Shown: positions 17,656 to 25,770, counted from the first letter of the stretch. The stretch: DNA of 39,324 bases from a virus (IMGVR_UViG_3300044655_001447:1-39324); one strand, 5' to 3'. Translations and numbers: made by a program. The notes: generated by a model not told the origin, from the letters alone.

Positions 17656-18035
17656 TATAGTTCGACTTCAATAAATGTAGAGGTGTTTGATTGTTTTACG
17701 ATGCCATCAGAAGTTGAAAAGTAAATTAAAAATTGAAATACTGTATCTGATGCATATTGTACATTTACTTTAACATCGGTTAAAGATGGTATAGCAGAAT
17801 TAATATATGCTGCCATATTAGTTTCTAAAAGCCCAATATTTGACTGTCCATCAAAAATATAACTAAAATAATCAGAGCCAAGATTGATATCAGATACCAA
17901 TTCTCCTTTTTGAGTTTTGCACACATTTTCAATATATTGTGAATATGCATTAAACCCACTAACTAGACCTATGTCTTTTTTAGTAGATGAAGAATTTATC
18001 TTTTCAAATAATATTGAAAAATCTTTGATAGCCAT
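17655..18035 (-). CDS. 25: baseplate wedge protein gp25
   Basis: A 126-residue gp25/lysozyme-like-fold wedge protein that seeds sheath assembly at the baseplate. The SDINLGSDYFSYIFD segment corresponds to the conserved xxxGSxxxxxLFE region, and the C-terminal VQFLIYFSTSD strand is present in FQFLIYFSTSD form. I choose the ATG at 18035, which abuts a perfect late promoter; an upstream in-frame ATG at 18068 would place the promoter inside the gene and overlap the preceding hub gene by 20 nt. T4 gp25 is 132 residues. Confidence 0.87.
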   Translation of the reverse strand: MAIKDFSILFEKINSSSTKKDIGLVSGFNAYSQYIENVCKTQKGELVSDINLGSDYFSYIFDGQSNIGLLETNMAAYINSAIPSLTDVKVNVQYASDTVFQFLIYFSTSDGIVKQSNTSTFIEVEL

Positions 18036-18040
18036 TAGAA

Positions 18041-18048
18041 TATTTATA
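18041..18048 (-). promoter_or_regulatory. consensus late promoter TATAAATA, 5 nt from ATG
   Basis: A perfect T4 late octamer on the minus strand, then TTCTA, then the ATG at 18035 of gp25. It lies in the 13-nt gap after the hub gene. Predicted transcription starts at the start codon. Confidence 0.82.
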
Positions 18049-18849
18049 TCATGGGTAAATTGGGACATTCATTGTTATCCCGGTGTAATCGCCAGCAATT
18101 GTCGTTAAAGCTAATGCAGATTCGTGTGTCCCAGAACTGGTAACTACATGTTTAATTCCCGTAATATAATAAACAGTATTTAATACAGCATTTTTTGATG
18201 CATATGGATATCCACTGATACCATTAGAATTTAAACGAATTGTCTGCCCAACTTTTAAATTAAAATCACCAGGAATAGTTACATCTACTTTTCTTCCATA
18301 CTGCAATGCATCTGTAAATTCTGCTCGTTTTACTGGTGTTTCAACAGGAGTATTCCAGAAAGATGCTACATTTAATCGAAGTTTGATATACGCTTCATAC
18401 TTAGGTCCTATATCTGGGCAAGTACAACTATATGGTGCAGAAGGCGTTCCCCAAAGACAACCCAACCATTTGTCACCCAATCCTTCTGTACTATTAATTT
18501 TATCGCATTCTTCATTAGATGTATCAAAATATATATCTACAGGTATTGATGAATTTAACCTATTCAGTACCGGTGGACATCCAGTTGGACCTTCCCACAA
18601 TGATATACCACCGGAACTTCCAGAAACACCTTCAGACTCTTCTACTGGTGCTTTATAGAATCCAATTGCTTCTGCAATCTCTTTAACTCCAGGAAAACTT
18701 TGAAAACATTCTTCTATAGATCCAGGAGTACTTGTAACGCCTCTAGTAATAGACGAATTGGCACATTCATAAGAATCACGACTTATAACTGGATAAAATG
18801 ATTCTTGCCCTTGATTAGTACCGTATGTGTATATTTGTTTTGATGACAT
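18049..18849 (-). CDS. baseplate hub protein with gpD/gp27-like C-terminal domain
   Basis: A 266-residue protein. Residues 185-255 (DFNLKVGQTIRLN, then YYITGIKHVV and SALALTTIAG) show the pattern of the last beta-domain of hub proteins of the gp27/VgrG/late-control-D type: a PG/VG turn, a Y(L/I)(I/V)T strand and a xxxH strand. The N-terminal half is Cys-containing with a Gly/Ser tract (GVSGSSGG) and does not match anything I know. It follows the larger hub gene by 14 nt with an AGGA ribosome site. Together the two may form the hub that T4 makes from one gp27 chain. Confidence 0.6.
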   Translation of the reverse strand: MSSKQIYTYGTNQGQESFYPVISRDSYECANSSITRGVTSTPGSIEECFQSFPGVKEIAEAIGFYKAPVEESEGVSGSSGGISLWEGPTGCPPVLNRLNSSIPVDIYFDTSNEECDKINSTEGLGDKWLGCLWGTPSAPYSCTCPDIGPKYEAYIKLRLNVASFWNTPVETPVKRAEFTDALQYGRKVDVTIPGDFNLKVGQTIRLNSNGISGYPYASKNAVLNTVYYITGIKHVVTSSGTHESALALTTIAGDYTGITMNVPIYP

Positions 18850-18863
18850 CGAATATCCTAATT

Positions 18864-20846
18864 TTAACAGAGTCCATCCAAGACATTTTCAATCCAAAAA
18901 TAAGTTACTCTTGTTTTTGCATCAATTTGTTCAATACAAACTCTAGCAATATGATTTATATTACCACCACTAACACCGATAGCAGAACTTGTATTTGCAC
19001 CAATTGGTCTGAATTTAAATGAAGCTGATGTTGGACTAACCCATCCAGGTGGTAAATACGCCCCAGACAAACCTCTTTCATTTAAATTGATTGCCCAAGT
19101 ATCATCTTGGGTGGGACTAGATTTTGTGCTAGGATCTAAACACCATTTTTCTAATTGATGACTATAGGTTGTACACCCAGATATGCCATTTCCACTAGAC
19201 GCACCAGATGCACCAGAACTACCACACGTTCCACAAGTTACACCTTCATGTCCCGGTTCAAATAATATTTTATTCCATTTATATCTGTAAAATTTAGCAG
19301 AACCTGGTAAGGTTGGATCTGGGGCACATGTTACTCCATAATAAGTATTATCTGGTTCATATCGTTGAAGAGCCGCAAAGAAACAATTTTCTTGTTTTCC
19401 CATACAGCACAATGAATACATTACAAAGTTCTGTGCTTCAATTTCTCTAATTTTTTCTAGTCTACCAGCCGCGGCAGATGCTCCAGACGCTCCACCAGAA
19501 AATATATCATATCTAATATCCATTACCTTTTGTAACTTTGTGTCTACACCAGAAACAATGTTAGCGGGATCTGCGTCTATACTATCAGGATAATCCGGAT
19601 GAATAGGAGTAACATCAAACATATTTTTCCACATATCTGGACTATCCAGGAACGGCATAAATCCATCCAGACCCATTAAACTTAATGATTTATAATTGCT
19701 TTCAACACCATATTGATTATAGATGGTATTAGTAATAGATTTAGCATTACTGGGAACTTGTCCATCATAATATCCCCATGAGTTTTCTGGAATTAGTTGA
19801 TCGCCACCTTGTGGTGCGTCTGTTCCTCGCCCAGACACAGTTACAACATCAATATTATATTTTTGTCCATCATCTTGAAATTGAAAGGTAAGATTTTTTA
19901 ATGCTGTATTTTGTGTAGTATTCGCTGCATCAACTTTTGCTGTTTCTTGTTCTTCTTCACTTAAACCATCAGGAATAGTAATTTCAGGAAGACTATCTAA
20001 GTATTTTGGTGTTTTTCTAATATAGTAATAGTTTTTAGAAATCCATTGATATGCTGGATTAGACGCAAAGAAATAAGCTTTTCTATATTGTTTTTTATCA
20101 GACAATTTTTGAATAACTGCATCACCTTTGAATATACCAACATTTCTTACATCAGCATCCATAGATGCATATGATGCATCAGCTTCAATGTTTCGTTTAA
20201 ATGATTTAAAATTAACATCACCAGCCATACCAGTCCAAAATATAAAATTAGGTTCACCGAATTCATCAACAGCACCGGTTGAAAGATAATTAAATAACTC
20301 AATTGCATTATCTGGAATAGTTTCTTCACCAGAATTATATGGAGACAATGGTTTATATAAAAAATAATTTGAGGCAGAATCATTCCAACCAGACCCAGGT
20401 ATTACTCCAAACGTAAATCTTAATTGTTCTACTAGTTCATTTACATGAAACACTTTAGGTTTCTTAAACTGTAAAAGTGCATTTAATGAATTTGTAGAAA
20501 AATATTTATAATAATGATTTGTAAAATTGATAGCAACTATTGTATCATCACTATCTGATCCTGCATTATTAACATAAGAAACGCTAGTAACATCACAATC
20601 CCATTTTTTACCATCAAAAAATTCAATAATAACTTTATCAATTTTGTTGTTGCTAACATAACTAACAATATCTTTTAAATCTGTAACAACTACCGTTCCA
20701 CGTGGTAAAACTTCTGTTATGTTTTCAACAATTTCTATTCTTTCAAACCGACATTCTGTATTTTGTTTGTTTATTTCTAAACCACCAACAAAAACTGATT
20801 TAATAGTAGAATATGCTGGATTAAACTGTGATTGTGTATTTGGCAT
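18864..20846 (-). CDS. large baseplate central hub protein (gp27-like N-terminus)
   Basis: A 660-residue protein. The first 150 residues (FERIEIVENITEVLPRGTVV, VTDLKDIVSY, IIEFFDGKKW) look like the N-terminal hub domain of the T4 gp27 family. A long central region follows. Two short collagen-like Gly-Ala-Ser tracts occur: SGGASGASAAAG near residue 460 and GTCGSSGASGASSG near residue 550, the latter flanked by paired Cys. It is larger than T4 gp27 (391). The insertions could carry cell-wall or surface functions, but no catalytic motif is visible. It lies between gp53- and gp25-type wedge genes. Confidence 0.6.
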   Translation of the reverse strand: MPNTQSQFNPAYSTIKSVFVGGLEINKQNTECRFERIEIVENITEVLPRGTVVVTDLKDIVSYVSNNKIDKVIIEFFDGKKWDCDVTSVSYVNNAGSDSDDTIVAINFTNHYYKYFSTNSLNALLQFKKPKVFHVNELVEQLRFTFGVIPGSGWNDSASNYFLYKPLSPYNSGEETIPDNAIELFNYLSTGAVDEFGEPNFIFWTGMAGDVNFKSFKRNIEADASYASMDADVRNVGIFKGDAVIQKLSDKKQYRKAYFFASNPAYQWISKNYYYIRKTPKYLDSLPEITIPDGLSEEEQETAKVDAANTTQNTALKNLTFQFQDDGQKYNIDVVTVSGRGTDAPQGGDQLIPENSWGYYDGQVPSNAKSITNTIYNQYGVESNYKSLSLMGLDGFMPFLDSPDMWKNMFDVTPIHPDYPDSIDADPANIVSGVDTKLQKVMDIRYDIFSGGASGASAAAGRLEKIREIEAQNFVMYSLCCMGKQENCFFAALQRYEPDNTYYGVTCAPDPTLPGSAKFYRYKWNKILFEPGHEGVTCGTCGSSGASGASSGNGISGCTTYSHQLEKWCLDPSTKSSPTQDDTWAINLNERGLSGAYLPPGWVSPTSASFKFRPIGANTSSAIGVSGGNINHIARVCIEQIDAKTRVTYFWIENVLDGLC

Positions 20847-20852
20847 AAGATA

Positions 20853-21710
20853 TCAATTATACTTAGTAGTAACAAATGAAGATTGAATTAAACCAAGTTG
20901 TTTTGGTACGTATGCTTGAATATTCTTAGAAGCAATTGTAATTTCTTGTTGTGCAGTATATGTTGTATATGCAGTAACACCATTTAGTGGAGTTGATTGT
21001 GGTAGAATAGTATCTAATGTTGGTGCTGTATTAAAATCTCTAGTATTTTTATATATTGTTTTTCCATCAGTAGAATTAACTTGTTTAATAACTTTATTGT
21101 TTGATGTTTGTAAACTTCTCATAAATCTAAAAAAAGGTTCCCCATAACTTCCATCCGATTTTAAAGGAATTACTGTAAGAGGTGCAGCAGTAAGTGTAGA
21201 TAAAAAATTATTTCCTCCTTTTACTATACTTACTGTAGTCGTTAGATCATAAAACGATGAATCAACTATTACCGCCATAGGTCCATTCATATCATAATAA
21301 CCCGTAGATGCAAAGGAGTAGGGTGGGGCTAAATTATCTGATAAATAAGGAAATATTAAACTACCGATAGGTGCGGCGGTAAATCCATTGGCTGCAGGAA
21401 GAAAATATGCTTGACTAGTTAAAACAAAACACTGATTATTTTTATTATCATTTGTAAAAATATTAACATTACTCTCAACTAATGTAAATGGATTAATTAC
21501 ATTATTTGCAGCAACAATTGCCCAGAAACTATCTGGATCTTGATATGTAGTAGCAGCAGCCTCTAATAGAGTAGTTTTACTATCTATTGATATATTACTC
21601 TCTTGTATTGGAGCATTTTCTACATCAAGATATGTAAAAAAATCAGAGATACTAAATGTACCAATTGTAGTTTCAAACGAAGTTTTTGGTAAATTTTCAA
21701 AGAATTTCAT
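20853..21710 (-). CDS. 53: baseplate wedge protein gp53-like
   Basis: The segment LLEAAATTYQDPDSFWAIVAANN-VINPF (about residues 48-75) has the pattern of gp53 and LysM-like wedge proteins (A...YG....YW.I...N...NP). gp53 links neighbouring wedges in the T4 baseplate. At 285 residues it is longer than T4 gp53 (196). The C-terminal part is unlike T4. Its start overlaps the gp48-like stop as ATGA, and the hub gene follows after 6 nt, so the three are co-translated. Confidence 0.65.
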   Translation of the reverse strand: MKFFENLPKTSFETTIGTFSISDFFTYLDVENAPIQESNISIDSKTTLLEAAATTYQDPDSFWAIVAANNVINPFTLVESNVNIFTNDNKNNQCFVLTSQAYFLPAANGFTAAPIGSLIFPYLSDNLAPPYSFASTGYYDMNGPMAVIVDSSFYDLTTTVSIVKGGNNFLSTLTAAPLTVIPLKSDGSYGEPFFRFMRSLQTSNNKVIKQVNSTDGKTIYKNTRDFNTAPTLDTILPQSTPLNGVTAYTTYTAQQEITIASKNIQAYVPKQLGLIQSSFVTTKYN

Positions 21711-22528
21711 GCGGATGGACCAAAATAATAATTTGAGATTTCTGATTTAGACCAAACAGAATTTGCTTCTGGGACATATGTACCAGTTTCAAATTCACTA
21801 AAAAGCAACCCTAATAAAGTAATAGATGATGCGCCATTTGGTAGATATCTGATAACCGGATCAATTTCATCATTCTTTTGAACCTTGACAGTTTCTAAAA
21901 CACAAACTAAAGGTTCTCCCATCCAGTTTGCTGTTAAGTTTTGTTCACCACCTAATGCAACACCATTACCTTTGGATATTTTTAATGCCCATAGATTTTG
22001 AGGGTATGACCGTTCGGGTAAACCGGTGGCTACGGCTGGATAAGATGATTTTCTAAAAGTTCCAATAATTTCTTCAATTTGAATACTTTCTGCAGCATTT
22101 TTTGGAACAAAAACATATTGAAAAAAGTATTTTTTACGTCCTTCAGATACCATTGTTGCTTCAGCAATATTGCTGAAACGTCTATAAGTAGAGGTTGCAA
22201 ACATTCTTTCCCAATAAAAGGTTGCTGGTTGTATATTTCTTTTTAATAGATTGATTGCCCCTTTCATTCCTCCACCGCTGTTCGCTAGCCCAGATCTATT
22301 GATCATAGGTCCAACTGGATTGTTATTGCTTTCACCGTATTCGTGAGCAACTTGATATCCAGGTTCTTTTGGCATAGGTAATGAAATTTGGGCAAATGCT
22401 CTGTTTATAACCCCTGCTCTGGTACGTTCATTATTTTTTAATGAATAATTAGCAGCATAAAAATTCAACCAAAGAGGTTGTTCTGCTTGAGCCAAGCCAT
22501 ATGGATATCTAAAGTTATATTGTGCCAT
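21707..22528 (-). CDS. 48: baseplate tail tube cap gp48-like
   Basis: The central block GRKKYFFQYVFVPKNAAESIQIEEIIGTFRK (about residues 131-161) is the signature of gp48/gp54-type tube cap proteins (RxFxFxWxxxPxxxxEsxxIxxIIxxF). T4 gp48 sits on gp54 and starts tube polymerisation. Length is 273 residues (T4 gp48 364). It is first in its operon, with a late promoter 7 nt before the ATG that is divergent from the gp4 promoter. Confidence 0.78.
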   Translation of the reverse strand: MAQYNFRYPYGLAQAEQPLWLNFYAANYSLKNNERTRAGVINRAFAQISLPMPKEPGYQVAHEYGESNNNPVGPMINRSGLANSGGGMKGAINLLKRNIQPATFYWERMFATSTYRRFSNIAEATMVSEGRKKYFFQYVFVPKNAAESIQIEEIIGTFRKSSYPAVATGLPERSYPQNLWALKISKGNGVALGGEQNLTANWMGEPLVCVLETVKVQKNDEIDPVIRYLPNGASSITLLGLLFSEFETGTYVPEANSVWSKSEISNYYFGPSA

Positions 22529-22535
22529 GTAATAA

Positions 22536-22543
22536 TATTTAGA
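22536..22543 (-). promoter_or_regulatory. late promoter of baseplate operon
   Basis: TCTAAATA on the minus strand, 7 nt before the ATG at 22528. It is back-to-back with the plus-strand late promoter at 22551-22558. Confidence 0.68.
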
Positions 22544-22550
22544 TAATTTA

Positions 22551-22558
22551 ACTAAATA
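22551..22558 (+). promoter_or_regulatory. late promoter of gp4 operon, 5 nt from ATG
   Basis: ACTAAATA, then TTATA, then the ATG at 22564. The octamers of the two divergent promoters are only 7 bp apart, so two polymerases could hardly bind at once. Confidence 0.72.
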
Positions 22559-22563
22559 TTATA

Positions 22564-23001
22564 ATGGCGTACAGAACAATTTTTAATCCTAAAAATCCAA
22601 GAAAATACGCAGGAGATGTATCCAAAATTGTCTGTAGATCTATGTGGGAAAGAAATGTATGTGTATTCTGTGATGAACACTCAAGTATATTAAAATGGTC
22701 ATCTGAAGAAATTGCCATTCCATATATGAGTCCTATTGATAAAAAGATGCACAATTACTATCCAGATTTTTTAATACAGTTTCAGAACACAAATGGTTTA
22801 CAAAATTGGATGGTTGAAGTAAAACCCAAAAAACAAACCATGATAAAGGAAAATGCTTCTAAAAAAGAGAAGTTTACTTGGATCGTAAATAATTGTAAAT
22901 GGAACGCAGCTAAGTCGTATTGTGATAAGAATAATATGGTTTTTAAAATAATAACAGAAAAAGAACTTTTTTCAAATGGCAATACCACCAAATCAAACTA
23001 A
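22564..23001 (+). CDS. 4: head completion nuclease gp4
   Basis: A 145-residue homologue of T4 gp4 (gp50), which finishes filled heads, probably by trimming or protecting DNA ends. The family line SMWERNVCVFCDEHSSILKW then SSEEIAIPYMSP and YYPDFLIQF, MVEVKPKKQ is complete. PDF and EVK give a PD-(D/E)xK nuclease core (YYPDF with VEVKP). The start abuts a late promoter with no ribosome site. Its 3' end overlaps the following gene by 26 nt. Confidence 0.93.
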   Translation: MAYRTIFNPKNPRKYAGDVSKIVCRSMWERNVCVFCDEHSSILKWSSEEIAIPYMSPIDKKMHNYYPDFLIQFQNTNGLQNWMVEVKPKKQTMIKENASKKEKFTWIVNNCKWNAAKSYCDKNNMVFKIITEKELFSNGNTTKSN

Positions 23002-23563
23002 TTCAATCACAGCAATCAAAGACTTTTTTGATAGACACAAAGGACTACAGAGACCTAATAGATTTTCTATGTCCTTTAATGGACTGCCACCAGCATTAAG
23101 TGGATTAGTACCAGCCAATGACTTTCAACCAATCGGAGTAATGATTGGTGCAAGAGCTATTGATTCTGTAGCAGACAATCTTGCAGGATATGGTTTGGGT
23201 AGAAGCGTTCCTAGATCTCAAAAATTTCCTCAAGGAATTATGTTAACTTTTGCTGTAACCAATGATCATTTTATTACAGATTTTTATGATACATGGTTTA
23301 ATTTAATTTACTCGGGAGGAAGACAAAGAGGTACATACAAAACACCTTTTCAACTTTCATACTATGATGATATAATTGCAAAAACACAAATGAAAATTAA
23401 TATACTTGATCCTAACGGTAATATTAATAGAATATATACATTTTTTGAAATATATCCTATTGAATGTTTACCAATTGAATTGAGTATGATGAAGACTAAT
23501 GATTATATGACATATCAAGTGTTGATGATGTTCAGAGATTTCACTTTTAAACCAGGTACATAA
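22976..23563 (+). CDS. 54: baseplate tube initiator, gp54/gp19 fold
   Basis: A 195-residue tube-fold protein: RPNRFSMSFNGLPPAL near residue 25, MLTFAVTNDHFITDFYDTWF in the middle and MKINILDPNGNINRIYTFFE then YPIECLPIELSMM at the end, the order seen in gp19-type strands. Together with the gp48-like protein at 21707 it is the best candidate for gp54, which nucleates the tube on the hub, although T4 gp54 is longer (320). It overlaps gp4 and is followed directly by the gp26-like chaperone gene. Confidence 0.65.
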   Translation: MAIPPNQTNSITAIKDFFDRHKGLQRPNRFSMSFNGLPPALSGLVPANDFQPIGVMIGARAIDSVADNLAGYGLGRSVPRSQKFPQGIMLTFAVTNDHFITDFYDTWFNLIYSGGRQRGTYKTPFQLSYYDDIIAKTQMKINILDPNGNINRIYTFFEIYPIECLPIELSMMKTNDYMTYQVLMMFRDFTFKPGT

Positions 23564-23564
23564 T

Positions 23565-24227
23565 ATGGATATACTTAATTCGTTGGAAAGTCTTTTACCA
23601 AAATATCAGACTACTCTTCCTTTCTCGAAACAAACTGTTTCGTTTGTTCCATTCAGAGTAAAGGATGCAAAAAATATCTCTATTATCTTACAAGAAGAAA
23701 ATAGAAAATTGGCATTAACTAGTTTAGTTGATATTTTAAAAACTAATGTTAAAGATATTAATGTTTTAGAATTGTGTATGGCAGATGCTGAATTTCTTTT
23801 TTTACAAATAAGATCAAAGAGTGTAGATGAACAATTAAATTTGATTCATAATAAAGAACGAATTCAAGTTTCTATTTCTGAGATATATGGAAAAAATAGT
23901 ATATCATCGCAAACTATAGAGTTAACTAATAATGTTAATTTAGTATTAGAAACACCAACGATAAAAGATTTATTAAAATTAAATACACTGAATAAAGAAG
24001 ATGTAATTCAAGCATGTATTAAAAAAGTTATATTTAATGGTGAGATCTTTCATGTTAGTAAATATGTTACAGAAGAAATTAAATTAATTTTAGATAATTT
24101 ACCTATGACCGTTCTTCCTAAATTTGAAGAATTTTTAAAGACCCAGCCTGATTTGTTTTTAATTATCAAAACGGAAGATGGTGATAAGGAGGTAAATGGA
24201 TTTTTAACTTTTTTTACTTATCGGTAA
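23565..24227 (+). CDS. 26: gp26-like baseplate hub assembly chaperone
   Basis: A 220-residue member of the T4 gp26 baseplate family. The N-terminal FVPFRVKDAKNISIILQEEN and the NVLELCMADAEFLFLQIRSKS block are characteristic. gp26 is needed for hub assembly in T4; the family also resembles tail assembly chaperones such as P2 E and lambda G. The zero-frame end (GFLTFFTYR) carries a T-TTT-TTT slip site, and a -1 frame opens downstream without its own start codon, so a longer product of about 284 residues is predicted. It starts one base after the upstream stop. Confidence 0.85.
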   Translation: MDILNSLESLLPKYQTTLPFSKQTVSFVPFRVKDAKNISIILQEENRKLALTSLVDILKTNVKDINVLELCMADAEFLFLQIRSKSVDEQLNLIHNKERIQVSISEIYGKNSISSQTIELTNNVNLVLETPTIKDLLKLNTLNKEDVIQACIKKVIFNGEIFHVSKYVTEEIKLILDNLPMTVLPKFEEFLKTQPDLFLIIKTEDGDKEVNGFLTFFTYR

Positions 24228-24418
24228 AGTTTTTTGATTTAAAAGATTACTATGTTACTAACTTTACCCTGATAAATAATTTTAATTGGAATCTGTTTGA
24301 TTTAGAAAATATGGTATGGTGGGAACGCGAAGTTTATGTTAAATTGTTAGTAGATTATCAAGATCAAAAGAACCAAGAAAATATGTCACACACACCAAAC
24401 ATGCAAGGATTTAATTAA
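24188..24418 (+). CDS. frameshift extension ORF, gp51/E'/T-like
   Basis: The -1 frame relative to gp26 is open from 24188 to the TAA at 24416-24418. It encodes, after the slip site, 67 residues that include NNFNWNLFDLENMVWWEREV and YVKLLVDYQDQ. The pattern (short hydrophobic helix, acidic turn, W/E-rich amphipathic helix) is like the downstream partners of tail assembly chaperones. The first ATG comes only in LENM, leaving too short a product. The natural reading is a gp26 C-terminal extension made by -1 frameshifting. The stop overlaps the ATG of the next gene. Confidence 0.7.
   Translation, partial: GGKWIFNFFYLSVKFFDLKDYYVTNFTLINNFNWNLFDLENMVWWEREVYVKLLVDYQDQKNQENMSHTPNMQGFN
24209..24215 (+). 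promoter_or_regulatory. -1 frameshift slippery heptamer T TTT TTT
   Basis: Seven Ts stand in register with gp26 codons as ACT TTT TTT ACT, so both tRNAs re-pair perfectly after slipping back one base. This is a canonical X XXY YYZ site. Confidence 0.72.
24223..24268 (+). promoter_or_regulatory. frameshift-stimulating stem
   Basis: GGTAAAGTT (24223-24231) pairs perfectly over 9 bp with AACTTTACC (24260-24268), leaving a 28-nt loop. The stem begins 7 nt after the slip site, within the usual 5-9 nt spacer. The large loop could fold further or form a pseudoknot. Confidence 0.62.
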
Positions 24419-24888
24419 TGGTAGACGATAATAATATATCATTGGATGTAACCGCAGAACAACAGCTATTTGCCCCATCTATTAAACCTTCAGATATTCG
24501 ATCAGCGCAACTTGATAGTAGTATTCCCGAAGATATGGATTTACCTGAAAGTGTTGTGTTTAAAACAATTGTTGATCCACCGTTACTGGATTCAATCGTT
24601 TATCAAGCAACTAAAGTAGATGTATCTGAAAAAACAAGTGCAGAAGTCGCTGACGTTGGAATAAAATTACAAGTTAAATTTGATCCAGAAGCATCCTATA
24701 AAAAATTAGAAGAAAATGTAGATGGTATAAGAGATAGTGTAACAAGTTTGGCAGATAATGCACAGAATAAATGGATACCAAATCCAAGTCCAGCTTCAAA
24801 GTTTGAAGAACGACCAACACTAGAACAAACTAATTTAGTATTTGATGCCAGAGCAGAACGTTTTGCTCAATATCCAACATGGGCATAA
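24418..24888 (+). CDS. unknown 156-aa protein after hub chaperone
   Basis: Not recognised. It is acidic, with an Asp/Ser-rich N-terminal part (IRSAQLDSSIPEDMDLPES) and a predicted helix near residues 98-120 (YKKLEENVDGIRDSVTSLAD), then a Pro/Asn-rich stretch and a short C-terminal helix. The start codon overlaps the stop of the frameshift extension. In lambda and P2 the gene after the chaperone pair encodes the tape measure, but this protein is far too short for that role. It ends at a bidirectional terminator. Confidence 0.7.
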   Translation: MVDDNNISLDVTAEQQLFAPSIKPSDIRSAQLDSSIPEDMDLPESVVFKTIVDPPLLDSIVYQATKVDVSEKTSAEVADVGIKLQVKFDPEASYKKLEENVDGIRDSVTSLADNAQNKWIPNPSPASKFEERPTLEQTNLVFDARAERFAQYPTWA

Positions 24889-24913
24889 AAAAAGCCCCTT
24901 GCGGGGCTTTTTT
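24887..24913. terminator. bidirectional intrinsic terminator
   Basis: A GCCCC/GGGGC stem with a 4-nt TTGC loop is flanked by A and T runs on both sides, so it gives a U-tract in either direction. It separates the converging gene at 24418 (+) and gp32 (-) and touches both stop codons. Confidence 0.92.
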
Positions 24914-25770
24914 CAATCATTCTCCATTTCGGAGAAGTACTTTAGAGGATCCTTTTCCTCAATGTCTTCACGGATTACATTATCCGTGACATCATCTTCA
25001 ATACTCTTTGAGTCGGTAAACTGAGCACGAATATCGTCTCCAGTTGCCTTCTTGAGTCTAGCCTTGAGTTCATCATAACTCTTGAACTGACTCTTGTCAG
25101 TAAACTCCTTGAGAGCATACTGCTTCTTCCAAAGTTCTTCTAACTTCTTATCATCTCCACCAAGAAGAGGAGTAGGAGTAGCAAACTCAGAACGATCATA
25201 ATTCACGTATCCACCAACATTGCGAATCTTGATCTTAAAGTCTGCACCAGTCCAAAAGTTGAATGGATCGATTGCAGTCTCATCCTTAAATTCTGGATGA
25301 GCAAGTGCTTGGATCTTTTGGAAAATCTTGGTACCATACTGATAAAGAAAAACCTTTCCCTTATTCTCGGGATTTGCAGGATCTTCAACAACAAGAATGT
25401 TAGAGATGTAAGTCAACTTACGCTTACGATTACGTGCAATATTCTTGTCATCCTCAATTCCACTATTCCAGAGTTCCGTGTTTGCTTCACAAACAGGGCA
25501 CTTCTCTCCAAGAGTAGTTGGGCAGTTTTCAAACAACCAACCACCCTTGCCCTTGAAGGCATGACTGTAAACTGAAACAAAAGGAGTATCTTCTCCTGCA
25601 ATCTCAGGAAGGAATCGAATTACTGCATAACCGTTTCCAGCCTTGTCAATACCTGGCTTCCAAATACGGTCATCCTTGTAACTCTCCTTTGACGTGAGCT
25701 TATCCATGCGCTCGGTTAGTGATGCGACTGAGTTCTTACTCTTCTTCTTGAAATCTGAAAAATTTGCCAT
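24913..25770 (-). CDS. 32: single-stranded DNA-binding protein gp32
   Basis: The T4 gp32-type ssDNA-binding protein of the replisome. The OB core carries a zinc site seen as His70 in YSHAF, Cys83 in ENCP and CPVC (Cys91, Cys94), the same His/Cys/Cys/Cys order as T4. The N-terminal basic region (FKKKSKNSVASL) corresponds to the cooperativity domain, and the C-terminus is acidic (DDVTDNVIREDIEEKD), the protein-docking tail. Length is 285 residues (T4 301). A promoter and a leader hairpin precede it. Confidence 0.97.
   Translation of the reverse strand: MANFSDFKKKSKNSVASLTERMDKLTSKESYKDDRIWKPGIDKAGNGYAVIRFLPEIAGEDTPFVSVYSHAFKGKGGWLFENCPTTLGEKCPVCEANTELWNSGIEDDKNIARNRKRKLTYISNILVVEDPANPENKGKVFLYQYGTKIFQKIQALAHPEFKDETAIDPFNFWTGADFKIKIRNVGGYVNYDRSEFATPTPLLGGDDKKLEELWKKQYALKEFTDKSQFKSYDELKARLKKATGDDIRAQFTDSKSIEDDVTDNVIREDIEEKDPLKYFSEMEND

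Noticed and set aside
18036-18068. Upstream ATG of gp25
   Set aside because: It would overlap the hub gene and engulf a perfect late promoter; the family N-terminus fits the ATG at 18035.
24209-24215. The seven-T run as a sequencing error fusing two ORFs
   Set aside because: Possible, but the in-frame heptamer, 7-nt spacer and 9-bp stem together fit a programmed signal better. Read-level data would settle it.
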